Position numbers and translations under genes: made by a program
The notes under the pieces: generated by a model
Told to the model about the DNA's origin: nothing
Database searches by the model: none
Seen by the model: the letters and a program-made list of their open reading frames with translations, nothing else
Source: CAZMYM01 sp964620325
GTDB lineage: Bacteria; Bipolaricaulota; Bipolaricaulia; UBA7950; UBA9294
NCBI GenBank assembly: GCA_964620325.1
Contig: CAZUIM010000014.1
Location: forward strand, 1 to 64,000
Direction of reading: 5' to 3'
Length of the DNA: 64,000 bases
In this document: one piece after another, positions 16,746 through 27,090 of the stretch
How the letters are laid out: each line of letters begins with the position of its first letter
Position numbering within the stretch: the first letter of the stretch is position 1

Positions 16746-19700
16746 ATGAGTCGAAGTGTGCGGATGCATCGCTGGGTGTTGATCTCGGTCGTCTCGTTGA
16801 TCCTCGTCGGAACGGCCACAGGAGCTGTGGGCCTCCGCGCCGCGGAGGAGGAAGCCGCTCCGAATGTCGGGTCCGTCGAAGCACTCTCCGTCGTTCAGAT
16901 GATTCCGGCCGACAGCACCGTCGAAGTGGAGACCGCCGCGACGATCGTCGTCACGTTCGACCGTCCGGTCGTCCCCCTGACGGCGATCTCCGATCCCGCG
17001 GCGGCCGACCTGCCGAATCCCCTTCGACTGTCACCCGACGCCGTCGGCGTCGGGCAGTGGCTGAATACGTCGGTCTACACGTTCACCCCGAGTCGCCCCC
17101 TCGCCGGCGGAACGACCTACGCGGTCGTCGTCGCGGCCGGTCTCACCGCCGTCGACGGAAGTGTTCTGCGCGACGACCACACGTGGCACTTCACGACCGT
17201 CCGACCGAAGGTGGTCCGGATCGACCCCGGACGCAACGAGGAACTCGTCCCCGTCGACACGTCGATCCAGATTGAATTCAACATGCCGATCGACCCGGGG
17301 ACCGTCGCCGACCGACTGACCGTCCGGACGGCGAGCCTCCTCGGGGAGCTTCTCGCCGTCAACGTTCCCGGAGCGGTGTCGGTCGAGGGCGATACGATCA
17401 CCTTCACGCCGAGCGAGCCGTTCGAGTTCGACCGACGCTACGTCGTCACCCTCGATCCGGGCGTCACCGGATCGGCCGGCGGCCTCGGGTGCATCGCCAA
17501 GACGACGTGGCGCTTCCAGACCGTTCCCCTCCCGCGGATCGTCGAGACCGATCCGAAGGACGGTGCGGACGACGCATACCCGTACACGTCGTTCGAGATC
17601 TACTTCAACGCGCCGATCGACCCGGACACGGTCCTGCCGAACCTTTCGATCGATCCAGAGCCCGATCCGGAGACCCTGGACGGCTGGTACCGCAGCTGGG
17701 GCCGGTCGTTCGTTGTCTACTTCGGTGCAGAACCGAGCACCGACTACACGATACGGATCGGCCCCGAGATCGCCGACCCTTACGGGAACACCACCGGACA
17801 GAGCCTCACCGTCGAGTTCCGGACCGCCCCGCTCAGCCCCGTTGCGTGGCTCCACGTCCCCGGGCGGACGAGTACGCTGAACGCGTCGATGGATGCGCGC
17901 ATCGTCGTCGGGTACAGGAACACGGACCGACTCCGACTCTCTCTGTGGCGTCTCGATCTCGAAGAGTATTTCGAGGCGACCTCGGACTGGTACGACTACG
18001 ACCCGGCCGGTCGCCCGGACCGCGCGTGGAACCTCTCGGTCTCCGCCCCGCTCAACGAGGCCGTCTACGCGCCGGTCGACCTGACGGAAGGGGGAGGACC
18101 GATCGCTCCCGGAATCTACGTCGTCGAGCTGAAGGCGGACGACGTCGAGTGGGACCGATGGAACCATCGGCACCTGTTGATCGCCAGCCCCGTGAACCTG
18201 ACCCTGAAGACGACCGAGCGCCAGATCCTCGCCTGGGCGACCGACCTCGAGACCGGTGTCCCCAAGCCCGGGCTGATCTTGAAGGCGTACAACAGCGACG
18301 GCGACTTGCTCGGCGTCTCGATCAGCGACAGCGAAGGACTCGCGTCGTTCGAGGTCGGAGATGCCCTCGATTGGCGAGGCGCGATGATCGTCGGCCACAG
18401 CCCGTTCGTCGCCGCGAGCACGGGTTGGTCGGACGGGATCTCGGCTTGGGATCTCGGTCTCTCGCGCGAAACGCCGCACGATCAACGCGCGTTCCTCGAC
18501 ACCGACCGACCGATCTACCGACCCGGCCAGACCGTCTTCTTCCGGGGCATCGTCCGCGACGAGGACGATGCATCGTATACCCTCCCAGATCTCACGTCCG
18601 TCGACGTGGTCATCCGGGACGAAGAGTGGGACCCGGTCTACGAAGAGACGCTCCCTCTCGATGAGTTCGGCGGATTCTCGGGGACGATCGAGCTCGATGA
18701 GGACGCGCGACTCGGCGACTACGCGATCCGGGCGAACGTCGGAGACCGAACCTTCCATCACACGTTTCAAGTTGCCGCCTACCGTGCCCCGGAATTCGAG
18801 GTCACGGTCACTTCGGAGTTGCCCGACGTTGCGACGGGCGAGGCGGTCCGCGCCGTCGTCAACGCCGCCTATTTCTTCGGCGCACCGGTCGCCGACGTGC
18901 CGGTCGAATGGAACGTGCTGTCTCGAACGTATCGCTTCGCCCCCCCGGCCTTCGGGCGATACACGTTCGACGACGTTGACGATCCGTGGATCTGCTGGAG
19001 CTGCTGGTGGCGTCCCGCGAGCACACCGGCCTCGATCCTCGACGGAGCCGGCCGGACCGATCAAGAGGGCAATCTCCTTCTCGATCTTCCAATCGATGAA
19101 ATCGACCCGCAGAGCGGAAGCCGCGTCTGGACGATCGAGGCGACAGCGACCGGCCCGAGCGGCGAGACGATCTCCGGGCGGACGGCGGTGACGGTTCACC
19201 AGGGAAGCTTCTACGTCGGCCTCGCCGCCGGTCGAACGATCGGCCGCGCCGGGGAGGAATCCTCCGTCGACGTCGTCACCGTCGATTGGGAGGCGAACCG
19301 GATCGGCGGGCGGGCTCTACGGTACACCGTCTTCCTCCACGAGTGGGTGAACGTGTTCGAGGAGGGCGAGACCGGCGGCCGATGGACGTGGACGCCGAAG
19401 GAGACGGAGGTCGACGCCGGCACGTTGACGACCGACGAACGTGGGGACGGCCGCCTCTCCTTCGTGCCGGAGGTGGGCGGATCGTACAAGGTCGTCGTCG
19501 AGGGGGATGACGCGAACGGCCGGACCGTTCGATCGAGCCTCTTCCTGTGGGTGACCGGCCCCGAGAGCGTCTCGTGGCGCCGAACGAACGACGACACGAT
19601 CACGCTGATCAGCGACCGAACGAGCTACGCCGTCGGAGACACGGCAGAGATCCTCATCCCGAGCCCGTATCAAGGGGAGCAGTGGGCCCTGGTCACCGTC

Positions 19701-22562
19701 GAACGCGGCGGGATTCTCTCCCGCGAGGTCGTCCTCCTCCCGACGAACAGCAGTACGATTCGCATCCCGATCGCCGACGAATACGTCCCGAACGTCTACG
19801 TCGGCGTCGTCCTCGTGGAAGGTCGACAGGCCGCACTCGCCGCGGCCGCCGCATTGACCCAAGGCAACACCGCGTCCGATTCTGCCGCGGCCGCCGCATT
19901 GACCCAAGGCAACACCGCGTCCGATTCTGCCGCGGCCGCCGCGTCGACCAAGGTCGGTTATCTCGCGCTCTCGGTCGATCCGGACCCGCGCGAGCTGCGG
20001 ATCGACCTCTCGCCGACTGAGACGCGCCTCGAGCCGGGCGATTCGGTCGGAATCGATCTCCGAATCACCGACGCCGACGGCCTGCCGGTCGAGGCCTCGC
20101 TCTCCCTCGATCTCGTCGACAAGGCGGTCCTGTCGCTCCAGCCGCGAACCGACGACGCGATCCTCTCGGCCTTCTACGGACGACGCGGGCTCGGCGTGGG
20201 CACGGCGAGCGGCCTGGTCATCTCACTGACGCGGCTCACGCTCGAACAACTCGAGGACCTCGATCTCCTCGAAGAGGCGCAGAAGGTGGCGACCGACGGC
20301 GAGGCTCCCCCCGGGGCCGGATACCTGCTCGCTGGGGGACCGGTCGCCGAAACGGCCCTTCGCGCCGCAGACGACGCGGGCGCGGAAGGCAACCTCCCCG
20401 AGGGAATCACGGTGCGCGAGGAGTTCCTCGACACGGCGTACTGGCGCCCGAACGTGGTGTCGGACGCGAACGGAATCGCGCGCGTCGAGGTCGAACTGCC
20501 CGACAATCTCACCACCTGGGTCGTCCGGGCGGTCGGAGCGACCCGCGACACGCTCGTCGGGGAAGCGACGACGGAGATCCTGGTCACCAAGCCGCTCCTC
20601 ATTCGCCCGGCGGTCCCGCGGTTCCTCGTCGTCGGCGATCGTGTCCGTCTCGCCGCCTCCGTCTCGAACCAGACGGAGGACGATCTCACCGTCGACGTGA
20701 CGATCGCCGCCGTCGGGGTCACGCTCGAGGCGTCTGCCGTCCAGACCGTGGCGATCCCTGCGGGCGGTGAAACGACCGTGTCGTGGTGGGCGACGGTCGA
20801 CGACGTCGCAGCGGCCGATCTGGCATTCAGCGCCGTGTCCGGTTCGTTGAGTGACGCGGCCCGCCCACGGCTGACCCTCGGTCCCGATGGAACGTTGCCC
20901 GTGCTTCGCTACACGGCCCGCGAGACGGTCGGAACGGCGGGGGAGCTGACCGAGGAAGAAAGCCGCATCGAGGCGCTCGTCCTCCCGGAGACGTTCGACC
21001 CGGACGCCACCCAGCTGTTCGTCCGACTCGAGCCGTCGCTCGCCGCCGCGATGACTGAGGGGCTGTCGTACCTCGAGCACTTCGAGTACGAGTGCACCGA
21101 ACAGCTGGTCAGTCGCTTCCTTCCGAACGCACTCACCTACCGCGCGCTCTCCCTTCTCGGGACCGAGGACGTCGAGCTGAAAGCGAAGCTCGACACCCTC
21201 GTCTCCTACGCGCTCGAAGAGCTGGTCGAACGGCAGAACGCCGACGGCGGGTGGGGCTGGTGGCGGGGCGACCGATCGAACCCGTATCTGACGGCCTACG
21301 TCGTCTTCGGACTCCTTCGTGCGGCGGAGGCGGACGTCTCCGTCGATCCGGAGGTCGTTGCACGCGGTCTCGATCGGATCGCCGACGAACTCGTCCCGGC
21401 ACGCGACCTCGACTCCACGTGGACCGCGAATCGGCAGGCGTGGCTCCTCTACGTCCTCGCCCTCGGCGGCGAGACGAGCGACGCCTCCGAGTACGCCGGA
21501 TCGCTCTTCGAGGAGCGGGAGAAACTGAGCCACTACGCGAAGGCCTATCTCGCGCTGGCACTCGCCGAGATCAGCGGGTTCGACTCGGAGATCGAAGCGC
21601 TCCTCTCCGATCTGGTCAACGACGCCATCCTGTCGGCGACCGGAGCCCATTGGGAAGAGCCCGGGATCGACTGGTGGGCGATGAACACCGACACGCGATC
21701 CACGGCAGTCATCCTCGACGCGTTCGCTCTCCTCGACCCGTCGAACGCCCTCGCCCCGAACGTCGTCCGCTGGCTGATGGTCGCCCGCCGCGCCGGGATC
21801 TGGGAGACGACGCAGGAGACGGCGTGGGCGCTGATCGCGCTGACCGACTGGATGGTGGTCACCGGCGAGCTCGGCGGCGCCTACGAGCTTCGTGTCGGGT
21901 TGGACGACGAACCGATCTTGCTGGAGACGGTGACCCCCGAGACGGTTCGTGAGCCTCGCGAGATCGCCGTCGCCGGCGACGATCTGACCGGGTCGGACGT
22001 CCACCACCTCACGATCGCACGAGGCGAGGGTGAGGGAAGCCTCTACTACACCGCCCACCTGACCGTCGGCCTTCCGGTCGGCGAGGTCGAACCGCTCGAT
22101 CGCGGCGTCTTCGTTCGCCGTCAATACCTCTCGACCGGCGACGTGACCGAGGAGAGAACGGCCGTCGACGTCGGCGAGACGTTCGAGGTTCGGCTGACGA
22201 TCATCGCGCCGAACGACCTCTACTACGTCGTCGTCGAAGACCCGATCCCGGCCGGTTGCGAGGCGGTCGATACGTCGCTCGCAACGACCAGCGTTCGCGA
22301 ATCCGATCCGAGCCTCCGGCGCGAAGACGACGAACGGCCGTGGTGGAGATGGTGGTGGTCTTGGTACTCCCGATCCGAGTTCCGCGACGAGAAGGTCGTC
22401 CTGTTCGCCGACTACCTTCCGGCCGGCACCTATTCGTACACCTACACGCTGCGCGGCGTGACTCCGGGATTCTACGGCGCGCTTCCGTCGATGGCGTACG
22501 AGTTCTACTTCCCCGAGGTCTTCGGACGCTCGGCCGGACGGACCCTCCGCGTCAGCGAATAG
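16746..22562 (+). CDS. Bacterial alpha-2-macroglobulin family protein with thioester
   Basis: 1938 residues from the ATG at 16746, chosen for the AAGGGGG box and the following signal peptide (MHRWVLISVVSLILVGTATG). Three Big_5-like Ig modules open the protein (about 35-370; each with a VTFDRPV / IEFNMPI / IYFNAPI core). MG2-type domains follow (YRPGQTVFFRGIV near 590), then the A2M core (TAYWRPNVVSDANGIARV near 1230) and the thioester domain with Cys1450-Thr-Glu-Gln and GGWGWW further on. The C-terminal part resembles the receptor-binding-like domain. Bacterial A2Ms trap proteases in the periplasm or at the envelope. A 15-residue Ala-rich repeat sits near residue 1032. There is no lipobox Cys, so it may be soluble. 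A pbpC partner, common next to such genes in proteobacteria, is absent. Confidence 0.93.
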   Translation: MSRSVRMHRWVLISVVSLILVGTATGAVGLRAAEEEAAPNVGSVEALSVVQMIPADSTVEVETAATIVVTFDRPVVPLTAISDPAAADLPNPLRLSPDAVGVGQWLNTSVYTFTPSRPLAGGTTYAVVVAAGLTAVDGSVLRDDHTWHFTTVRPKVVRIDPGRNEELVPVDTSIQIEFNMPIDPGTVADRLTVRTASLLGELLAVNVPGAVSVEGDTITFTPSEPFEFDRRYVVTLDPGVTGSAGGLGCIAKTTWRFQTVPLPRIVETDPKDGADDAYPYTSFEIYFNAPIDPDTVLPNLSIDPEPDPETLDGWYRSWGRSFVVYFGAEPSTDYTIRIGPEIADPYGNTTGQSLTVEFRTAPLSPVAWLHVPGRTSTLNASMDARIVVGYRNTDRLRLSLWRLDLEEYFEATSDWYDYDPAGRPDRAWNLSVSAPLNEAVYAPVDLTEGGGPIAPGIYVVELKADDVEWDRWNHRHLLIASPVNLTLKTTERQILAWATDLETGVPKPGLILKAYNSDGDLLGVSISDSEGLASFEVGDALDWRGAMIVGHSPFVAASTGWSDGISAWDLGLSRETPHDQRAFLDTDRPIYRPGQTVFFRGIVRDEDDASYTLPDLTSVDVVIRDEEWDPVYEETLPLDEFGGFSGTIELDEDARLGDYAIRANVGDRTFHHTFQVAAYRAPEFEVTVTSELPDVATGEAVRAVVNAAYFFGAPVADVPVEWNVLSRTYRFAPPAFGRYTFDDVDDPWICWSCWWRPASTPASILDGAGRTDQEGNLLLDLPIDEIDPQSGSRVWTIEATATGPSGETISGRTAVTVHQGSFYVGLAAGRTIGRAGEESSVDVVTVDWEANRIGGRALRYTVFLHEWVNVFEEGETGGRWTWTPKETEVDAGTLTTDERGDGRLSFVPEVGGSYKVVVEGDDANGRTVRSSLFLWVTGPESVSWRRTNDDTITLISDRTSYAVGDTAEILIPSPYQGEQWALVTVERGGILSREVVLLPTNSSTIRIPIADEYVPNVYVGVVLVEGRQAALAAAAALTQGNTASDSAAAAALTQGNTASDSAAAAASTKVGYLALSVDPDPRELRIDLSPTETRLEPGDSVGIDLRITDADGLPVEASLSLDLVDKAVLSLQPRTDDAILSAFYGRRGLGVGTASGLVISLTRLTLEQLEDLDLLEEAQKVATDGEAPPGAGYLLAGGPVAETALRAADDAGAEGNLPEGITVREEFLDTAYWRPNVVSDANGIARVEVELPDNLTTWVVRAVGATRDTLVGEATTEILVTKPLLIRPAVPRFLVVGDRVRLAASVSNQTEDDLTVDVTIAAVGVTLEASAVQTVAIPAGGETTVSWWATVDDVAAADLAFSAVSGSLSDAARPRLTLGPDGTLPVLRYTARETVGTAGELTEEESRIEALVLPETFDPDATQLFVRLEPSLAAAMTEGLSYLEHFEYECTEQLVSRFLPNALTYRALSLLGTEDVELKAKLDTLVSYALEELVERQNADGGWGWWRGDRSNPYLTAYVVFGLLRAAEADVSVDPEVVARGLDRIADELVPARDLDSTWTANRQAWLLYVLALGGETSDASEYAGSLFEEREKLSHYAKAYLALALAEISGFDSEIEALLSDLVNDAILSATGAHWEEPGIDWWAMNTDTRSTAVILDAFALLDPSNALAPNVVRWLMVARRAGIWETTQETAWALIALTDWMVVTGELGGAYELRVGLDDEPILLETVTPETVREPREIAVAGDDLTGSDVHHLTIARGEGEGSLYYTAHLTVGLPVGEVEPLDRGVFVRRQYLSTGDVTEERTAVDVGETFEVRLTIIAPNDLYYVVVEDPIPAGCEAVDTSLATTSVRESDPSLRREDDERPWWRWWWSWYSRSEFRDEKVVLFADYLPAGTYSYTYTLRGVTPGFYGALPSMAYEFYFPEVFGRSAGRTLRVSE
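19839..19949 (+). repeat. 45-bp tandem repeat in the macroglobulin gene
   Basis: Two exact 45-bp units (19839-19883, 19884-19928) and a partial third encode AAAAALTQGNTASDS twice, then AAAAAS. The period is a multiple of three, so copy number can change without a frameshift. Confidence 0.9.
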
Positions 22563-22575
22563 CCGCCCCGTGCGG

Positions 22576-22980
22576 CTAGCGCCCCCGGAGGAGGAGGAGG
22601 GCGTTGCGGTTGTCGGAACAGCGCAGGACGACGAGACCGTTGGCCCCGTCGTCCGGGATGGTCGCGTGGAGCTCGTCGATCGCGATCTCCTTTCGCGCGA
22701 GAGCCTGGCTCATCCGGCTGAGAAACCCGGGATGATGCGGCAGTTCCATCAGGATGACGTCGCGTTCCTCGACAGAGAAGCCGGCCGTGCGCAACGCCTC
22801 CGCCGCGTGCGTCTGCGACGTGGTAACGAGCCGGAGACTGGCCGTCCCCCCGTTTCGTCGGACGACGACCGACAGGAGATTGATCCCCATGTCGCCAAGG
22901 AGGCGGGTCGCTTCGGCGACGAGGCCGATGCGGTCTTCCGTGTCGATGATGAGTTCGCTCTGTAGACGTACACTGATCAT
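22576..22980 (-). CDS. Tandem ACT-domain protein
   Basis: 134 residues. Two ACT-like halves are visible: SELIIDTEDRIGLVAEATRLLGDMGIN at the N-terminus and VILMELPHHPGFLSRMSQALARKEIAIDEL in the second half. ACT domains bind amino acids or other small ligands and regulate enzymes; no catalytic domain is attached. Its stop is 14 bp from the macroglobulin stop (convergent). An ACT protein of related style begins at 63840. Confidence 0.85.
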   Translation of the reverse strand: MISVRLQSELIIDTEDRIGLVAEATRLLGDMGINLLSVVVRRNGGTASLRLVTTSQTHAAEALRTAGFSVEERDVILMELPHHPGFLSRMSQALARKEIAIDELHATIPDDGANGLVVLRCSDNRNALLLLRGR

Positions 22981-23170
22981 ATCGATCGACTCACCCGTCC
23001 GCTGAACCTACACGACGCAGGATCTCGCCGCTCCACCGTAGCCGATCGTGATCGAGGCCGCCCGACGGCTGACCGATCGCCAAGGGACATGCGGTTCCAA
23101 CGCACGACGCCGCAGACTCAACGCACCGACGGATCAGACAAACGTCTCGATCGGCCCGCGGCCCGGTCCT

Positions 23171-23198
23171 TTCGCCCTTCGACTGGGCGATCTACTCT
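23171..23198 (+). promoter_or_regulatory. Possible promoter of the PKD protein gene
   Basis: TTCGCC (23171-23176), 16 bp, TACTCT (23193-23198), with the ATG 9 bp further on. No ribosome-binding box is seen, so a leaderless or near-leaderless message is possible. Confidence 0.3.
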
Positions 23199-23207
23199 CG
23201 TCGCAGC

Positions 23208-26200
23208 ATGCTGGCGAGATCGAGGTGCTTCCGGGCGACCATCGCTTGGATGGCAATTGCCGTTTCCGTGTTCGGCCTCTCCTGCCGGGGGGATGTCGGA
23301 ATCGACGTCCGCCCGGTCGAGCAGGAGGCCGCCCCGGGTCAGTTCGTCACGCCGGTCTTCGCATTGACCACCTCCGAACTCGACCCCGTCACGGTCTCGC
23401 TGACGCTCATCGCCCCCGCCGGGTGGCAGATCCTCGAGGTCCAGGAATCGATCATCGTTTCCCCGGAGGAAGAGGAGGCCGTCTTCGTGACGGTCATCGT
23501 TCCCTCCGACGCGGCCGCCGGCGCATATGAACTGACGCTCATCGCCGCCTCCGAGACCGATCCGACCGATCGAACGTCCGGCACCGCCGGGATCGTCGTC
23601 TCGCCGATCAACGAGATCGAACTGCTCGGCCCGGGTGGCACAAGCGCCGCGCCGGGAGGGGCCGTCGAGTACGAGTTCACGCTCGTCAATCGCGGGAACG
23701 CGCAAGATTCGGTGATCGTCGACGCCGTCTCGTCGCGCGGCTTGCCCGTCTCCCTCTCCGCGTCCGTCTTCGATCTTGCACCGCAGGAGCGGGCGACGAT
23801 CGTCGCCCGCATCGACGTGCCGACCGGGAGCGACTCCGGTCAAGACGTGCTGACCGTCACCGCGACCTCGTCCCTCTACGGCAACGTCGGAGACGACGCC
23901 GTCGTCTTCACGACGATCCTCCCGCCGACCCCGGACGTCGTCGGCGGTTCGTTGATGGAGATCCTCCCGGGTCGCCTCAGGCTGTCGATCGATCGGGACG
24001 TCTTCGACGGTACGTTCGACAGCCGGTTGACCTTCTCCACCTCTGGCCGAGTCGTCGACGGGTATTTCTCGTCGTTCCTCAGCGTCAACGACCCGCTCGG
24101 CCCGGATCCGATCGACGTCACCTTGTACACGATCCTCTACCGCCGCGATCCGGCGGTGGTGATGCTCGGGAACGTCTCGAAGCGTCTCTCCGATCTCGTC
24201 GGTCTGACCTGCGAAGGAGGAAGCTTCGAGATCGACGACGAGCTGCTCGATCTGACCTTGGTCGCCGGGCTGAGCGGCGACGAAGCACGATTCGGTGGGC
24301 AGTTCGCCATGGGACCGGAAGTCGCCAACGTCGGATTCACCTTCTTCGACGCCCGGAGCCCGACGAGCCGACGAGCGATCGGCGGAGCGACCGCCGAGGC
24401 CGAGCCGCTGGAAGATTGGCGCATCTTCGCCGAGGCCGCTCTCGGAACCAACGACGGTCTCACGAGCCGCGCGTTCCTGTTCGGCACCGAAATCGACACC
24501 GCCGGCTACTTCCTGAACGGCGAGGCATTCTCCATCGGGACAGGCTTTCCGGGATCGGGCACCGACAGCGCAGGGATCCGCCTATCGCAACGCCTTCGGA
24601 TGCCCGATCTCTCCCTCAGCCTCTCCCTGACGCACGAGTGGAACAACGTCGTCCGAGATCCGCTCGAGTCGACACAGGTCGACGACGGGCTCGGCTTCAA
24701 TCTCTCCGCGACACCGATCGAGGACGGACCGAAACTCTCGTCGACGGTCGAGTTCGAGTGGAGCCGACTGGACGATCCAGCGCTGATGAGCGACGTCTAC
24801 CTCCTCATCTCGATGGGAATTCGAGAGACGAGCGGGGTCTTCCCGTACACATTCTCGGGCGAGATCGAGGACCGGATCGACCTCGCATTCGGAGATCACA
24901 CGAGAACGCTCACGTTCACCGAAGGCGTCGGCCTCTCCGTCGACTCGTTCTACCTCTATCTCCAGCTGGAGCAAGAGAAATCGATCGACGTTCTCACCGA
25001 CCTCGTCCTCGCCGGCGAGACGGAGGTCTCGATCCTCTTCCGGCCGGAGGGAACGCTTCACGAAGGATCGATCAGACTACAGAACACCGGCGATGCGTTC
25101 GACCTGTCCGTCTCGCTCGACATCCGCTTCACCGACTGGCTCGACATCACGTTCGACGGATCGATTGCGTGGGATCGGGGTGACGCGGATCCGATCTCGT
25201 TCGGCTGGGGGATCACGTTCAACGCGGATCTCCAGATCCCGCTTCCGTTCCTCGTCACCAAAGGGAGAATCGAGGGTCGCCTGTTCGTCGACACCGACGG
25301 AGACGGCGTCTTCGGAACGGTCGATCGACCGATCGCAGGGGGAATCCTCGCCGCCAATGGGACCGAGGTGTCGACCGACCAGACCGGCCTCTTCCGGTTC
25401 CCGCCGCTCGGCGCCGGCGACTACACGCTCGCCGTTCGCGCCGTTCCCTCCGACGCGTCCTCGGCGGAGCGACTCGACGTTCATGTCGCTCCCGGTCAGA
25501 CAACGAGGGTCAAGATCCCGTTGCAGCCGATTCTGTCCGTGGAAGGAATCGTTTTCGAGGATGCGAACCAGGACGGGAGTCGGGCGGCCGACGAGGGCGG
25601 CTTCGCCGACGTTCGCGTCCTGTTCACCCGCGACGACGGACCGACGCGGGCCGCGGTGACCGATACGTTCGGTCGCTTCGCCCTCGCCGACGTCGATCCG
25701 GGTTCGTATACGGTGTCGCTCGATCCGGCGACGCTCCCGGGGCGCTTCGTGTTCACGACCGAGCAGACGATCACGATCGATCTCGACGCGGCGGCGGACG
25801 GCCGGACCGAATTCGGAGGCTACATCCGGCCGCGAGAGGTGATCATCACCTTCCAACCGCCGACCGCCGATTTCACGTTCACGCCGTCCGAGCCGACCGC
25901 CGGCGAGACGGTGACGTTCGACGGAACGCCTTCATTCGATTTCGACGGTGAGATTGTCTCATACGCCTGGGACTTCGACGGAGACTCGACCTTCGACGCA
26001 ACCGACCCGATCGTCGAATGGACGTTCGCCTCCCCCGGTGACGCGTCCGTCGGACTGACGGTGACCGACGAGTCGGGGAACCAAGACACGCTCGTCCGAA
26101 CGGTTCCCGTCGCCGAAGGCGCGCCGGCCGCCGAACCGGCCGCATCGAGCTTCCAACCGCCGATCGCCGATTTCTCCTTCGCCCCCGAGTCGCCGAAGAC

Positions 26201-27011
26201 CGGCGAGTCCGTCACGTTCGACGGAACGCTCTCGTTCGACTTCGACGGCCAGATCGCGTCCTACGCGTGGGATTTCGACGACGACGACGTGAGCGACGCC
26301 GCCGGCCCGACCGCGACCCAGTCCTTCTCCGCTACAGGCGCCTACCCTGTCCGATTGACGGTGACAGACGACGGTGGGAACACGGACACGGTCGCCAAAT
26401 CGGTCGAGGTTCTCGAACGGCCGACCGAGTCGGTCGACGTCCGACCGACGCTCGTCCGCCCGACGGCCGATTTCTCCTACACCCCGGGCCGCCCGATCGT
26501 CGGCGAGCCGGTGACCTTCGACGCCTCGCCATCGTCCGATCCGGACGGAGAGATCGTCTCGTTCGCCTGGGATTTCGACGGGGACGGATCGACCGATGCC
26601 GCTGAACCGATCGTCGAGTATCCCTTCCCCTCCGTCGGCAGCTACAGCGTGCGCCTGACCGTCACCGACGACAGCGGCATCTCGGACACCGTTCTCTACG
26701 TGATCCAAATCGACTCACCGTCCTTCGAGAACGGCGACGAGACGATCCTTCCGCCCATCGCTTCGTTCGCTTTCTCCCCCGAGGCACCGTTCGCCGGCGA
26801 GCCGGTCGAGTTCAACGGGATGCTCTCGTTCGATTTCGACGGAACGATTCTCGCGTACGCTTGGGATTTCGACAGCAACGGAGTGATCGACGCGACCGGA
26901 CCGATCGTCCTCCACGTCTTCCCGAGTGCCGGCGACTACGCCGTCCGGCTGACCGTCACCGACGACGACGGGGCGACCGACACGGTCGTCCGAACGCTCA
27001 CCGTCGAGTAA
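23208..27011 (+). CDS. Large secreted protein: NEW3-like, SdrD-B-like and four PKD domains
   Basis: 1267 residues. N-terminal signal (IAWMAIAVSVFGLSC; the Cys has a poor lipobox because -3 is Gly). Residues 30-240 resemble NEW3/alpha-galactosidase-associated modules (APGQFVTPVFAL, TLIAPAGWQILEV). Residues 250-680 are beta-rich with many alternating strands and could be a barrel or a long beta-solenoid. Two SdrD B-like modules follow (GRLFVDTDGDGVFG near 690, GIVFEDANQDGSRAADEGG near 780). Four PKD domains fill 885-1267 (YAWDFDGDS, YAWDFDDDD, FAWDFDGDG, YAWDFDSNG) and close the protein. I infer an envelope or extracellular structural protein. It is divergent from the ACT gene and precedes the hydrogenase operon. 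Confidence 0.88.
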   Translation: MLARSRCFRATIAWMAIAVSVFGLSCRGDVGIDVRPVEQEAAPGQFVTPVFALTTSELDPVTVSLTLIAPAGWQILEVQESIIVSPEEEEAVFVTVIVPSDAAAGAYELTLIAASETDPTDRTSGTAGIVVSPINEIELLGPGGTSAAPGGAVEYEFTLVNRGNAQDSVIVDAVSSRGLPVSLSASVFDLAPQERATIVARIDVPTGSDSGQDVLTVTATSSLYGNVGDDAVVFTTILPPTPDVVGGSLMEILPGRLRLSIDRDVFDGTFDSRLTFSTSGRVVDGYFSSFLSVNDPLGPDPIDVTLYTILYRRDPAVVMLGNVSKRLSDLVGLTCEGGSFEIDDELLDLTLVAGLSGDEARFGGQFAMGPEVANVGFTFFDARSPTSRRAIGGATAEAEPLEDWRIFAEAALGTNDGLTSRAFLFGTEIDTAGYFLNGEAFSIGTGFPGSGTDSAGIRLSQRLRMPDLSLSLSLTHEWNNVVRDPLESTQVDDGLGFNLSATPIEDGPKLSSTVEFEWSRLDDPALMSDVYLLISMGIRETSGVFPYTFSGEIEDRIDLAFGDHTRTLTFTEGVGLSVDSFYLYLQLEQEKSIDVLTDLVLAGETEVSILFRPEGTLHEGSIRLQNTGDAFDLSVSLDIRFTDWLDITFDGSIAWDRGDADPISFGWGITFNADLQIPLPFLVTKGRIEGRLFVDTDGDGVFGTVDRPIAGGILAANGTEVSTDQTGLFRFPPLGAGDYTLAVRAVPSDASSAERLDVHVAPGQTTRVKIPLQPILSVEGIVFEDANQDGSRAADEGGFADVRVLFTRDDGPTRAAVTDTFGRFALADVDPGSYTVSLDPATLPGRFVFTTEQTITIDLDAAADGRTEFGGYIRPREVIITFQPPTADFTFTPSEPTAGETVTFDGTPSFDFDGEIVSYAWDFDGDSTFDATDPIVEWTFASPGDASVGLTVTDESGNQDTLVRTVPVAEGAPAAEPAASSFQPPIADFSFAPESPKTGESVTFDGTLSFDFDGQIASYAWDFDDDDVSDAAGPTATQSFSATGAYPVRLTVTDDGGNTDTVAKSVEVLERPTESVDVRPTLVRPTADFSYTPGRPIVGEPVTFDASPSSDPDGEIVSFAWDFDGDGSTDAAEPIVEYPFPSVGSYSVRLTVTDDSGISDTVLYVIQIDSPSFENGDETILPPIASFAFSPEAPFAGEPVEFNGMLSFDFDGTILAYAWDFDSNGVIDATGPIVLHVFPSAGDYAVRLTVTDDDGATDTVVRTLTVE

Positions 27012-27032
27012 GCACGCCCGCATTGGGCACTT

Positions 27033-27047
27033 CGTGAACGCTTCACG
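27033..27047. promoter_or_regulatory. Palindrome upstream of the mbh promoter
   Basis: CGTGAA-CGC-TTCACG is a perfect inverted repeat whose right end is 13 bp before the -35. It is well placed for an activator. Confidence 0.5.
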
Positions 27048-27060
27048 GGGCCGTCGTTTG

Positions 27061-27090
27061 TTGACAGAATCCACGCCCCTTCCGTACCAT
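27061..27090 (+). promoter_or_regulatory. mbh operon promoter
   Basis: TTGACA (27061-27066, consensus), 18 bp, TACCAT (27085-27090). The first ATG is at 27153, giving a leader of about 55 nt with GGGAGGG before the start. Confidence 0.65.

Noticed and set aside
20223..22124. Long antisense open frame (633 codons) inside the macroglobulin gene, and similar ones opposite ppdK and gyrA
   Set aside because: GC-rich third positions and scarce TTA/CTA/TCA codons on the sense strand leave antisense frames open; the products are compositionally biased and have no ribosome sites.
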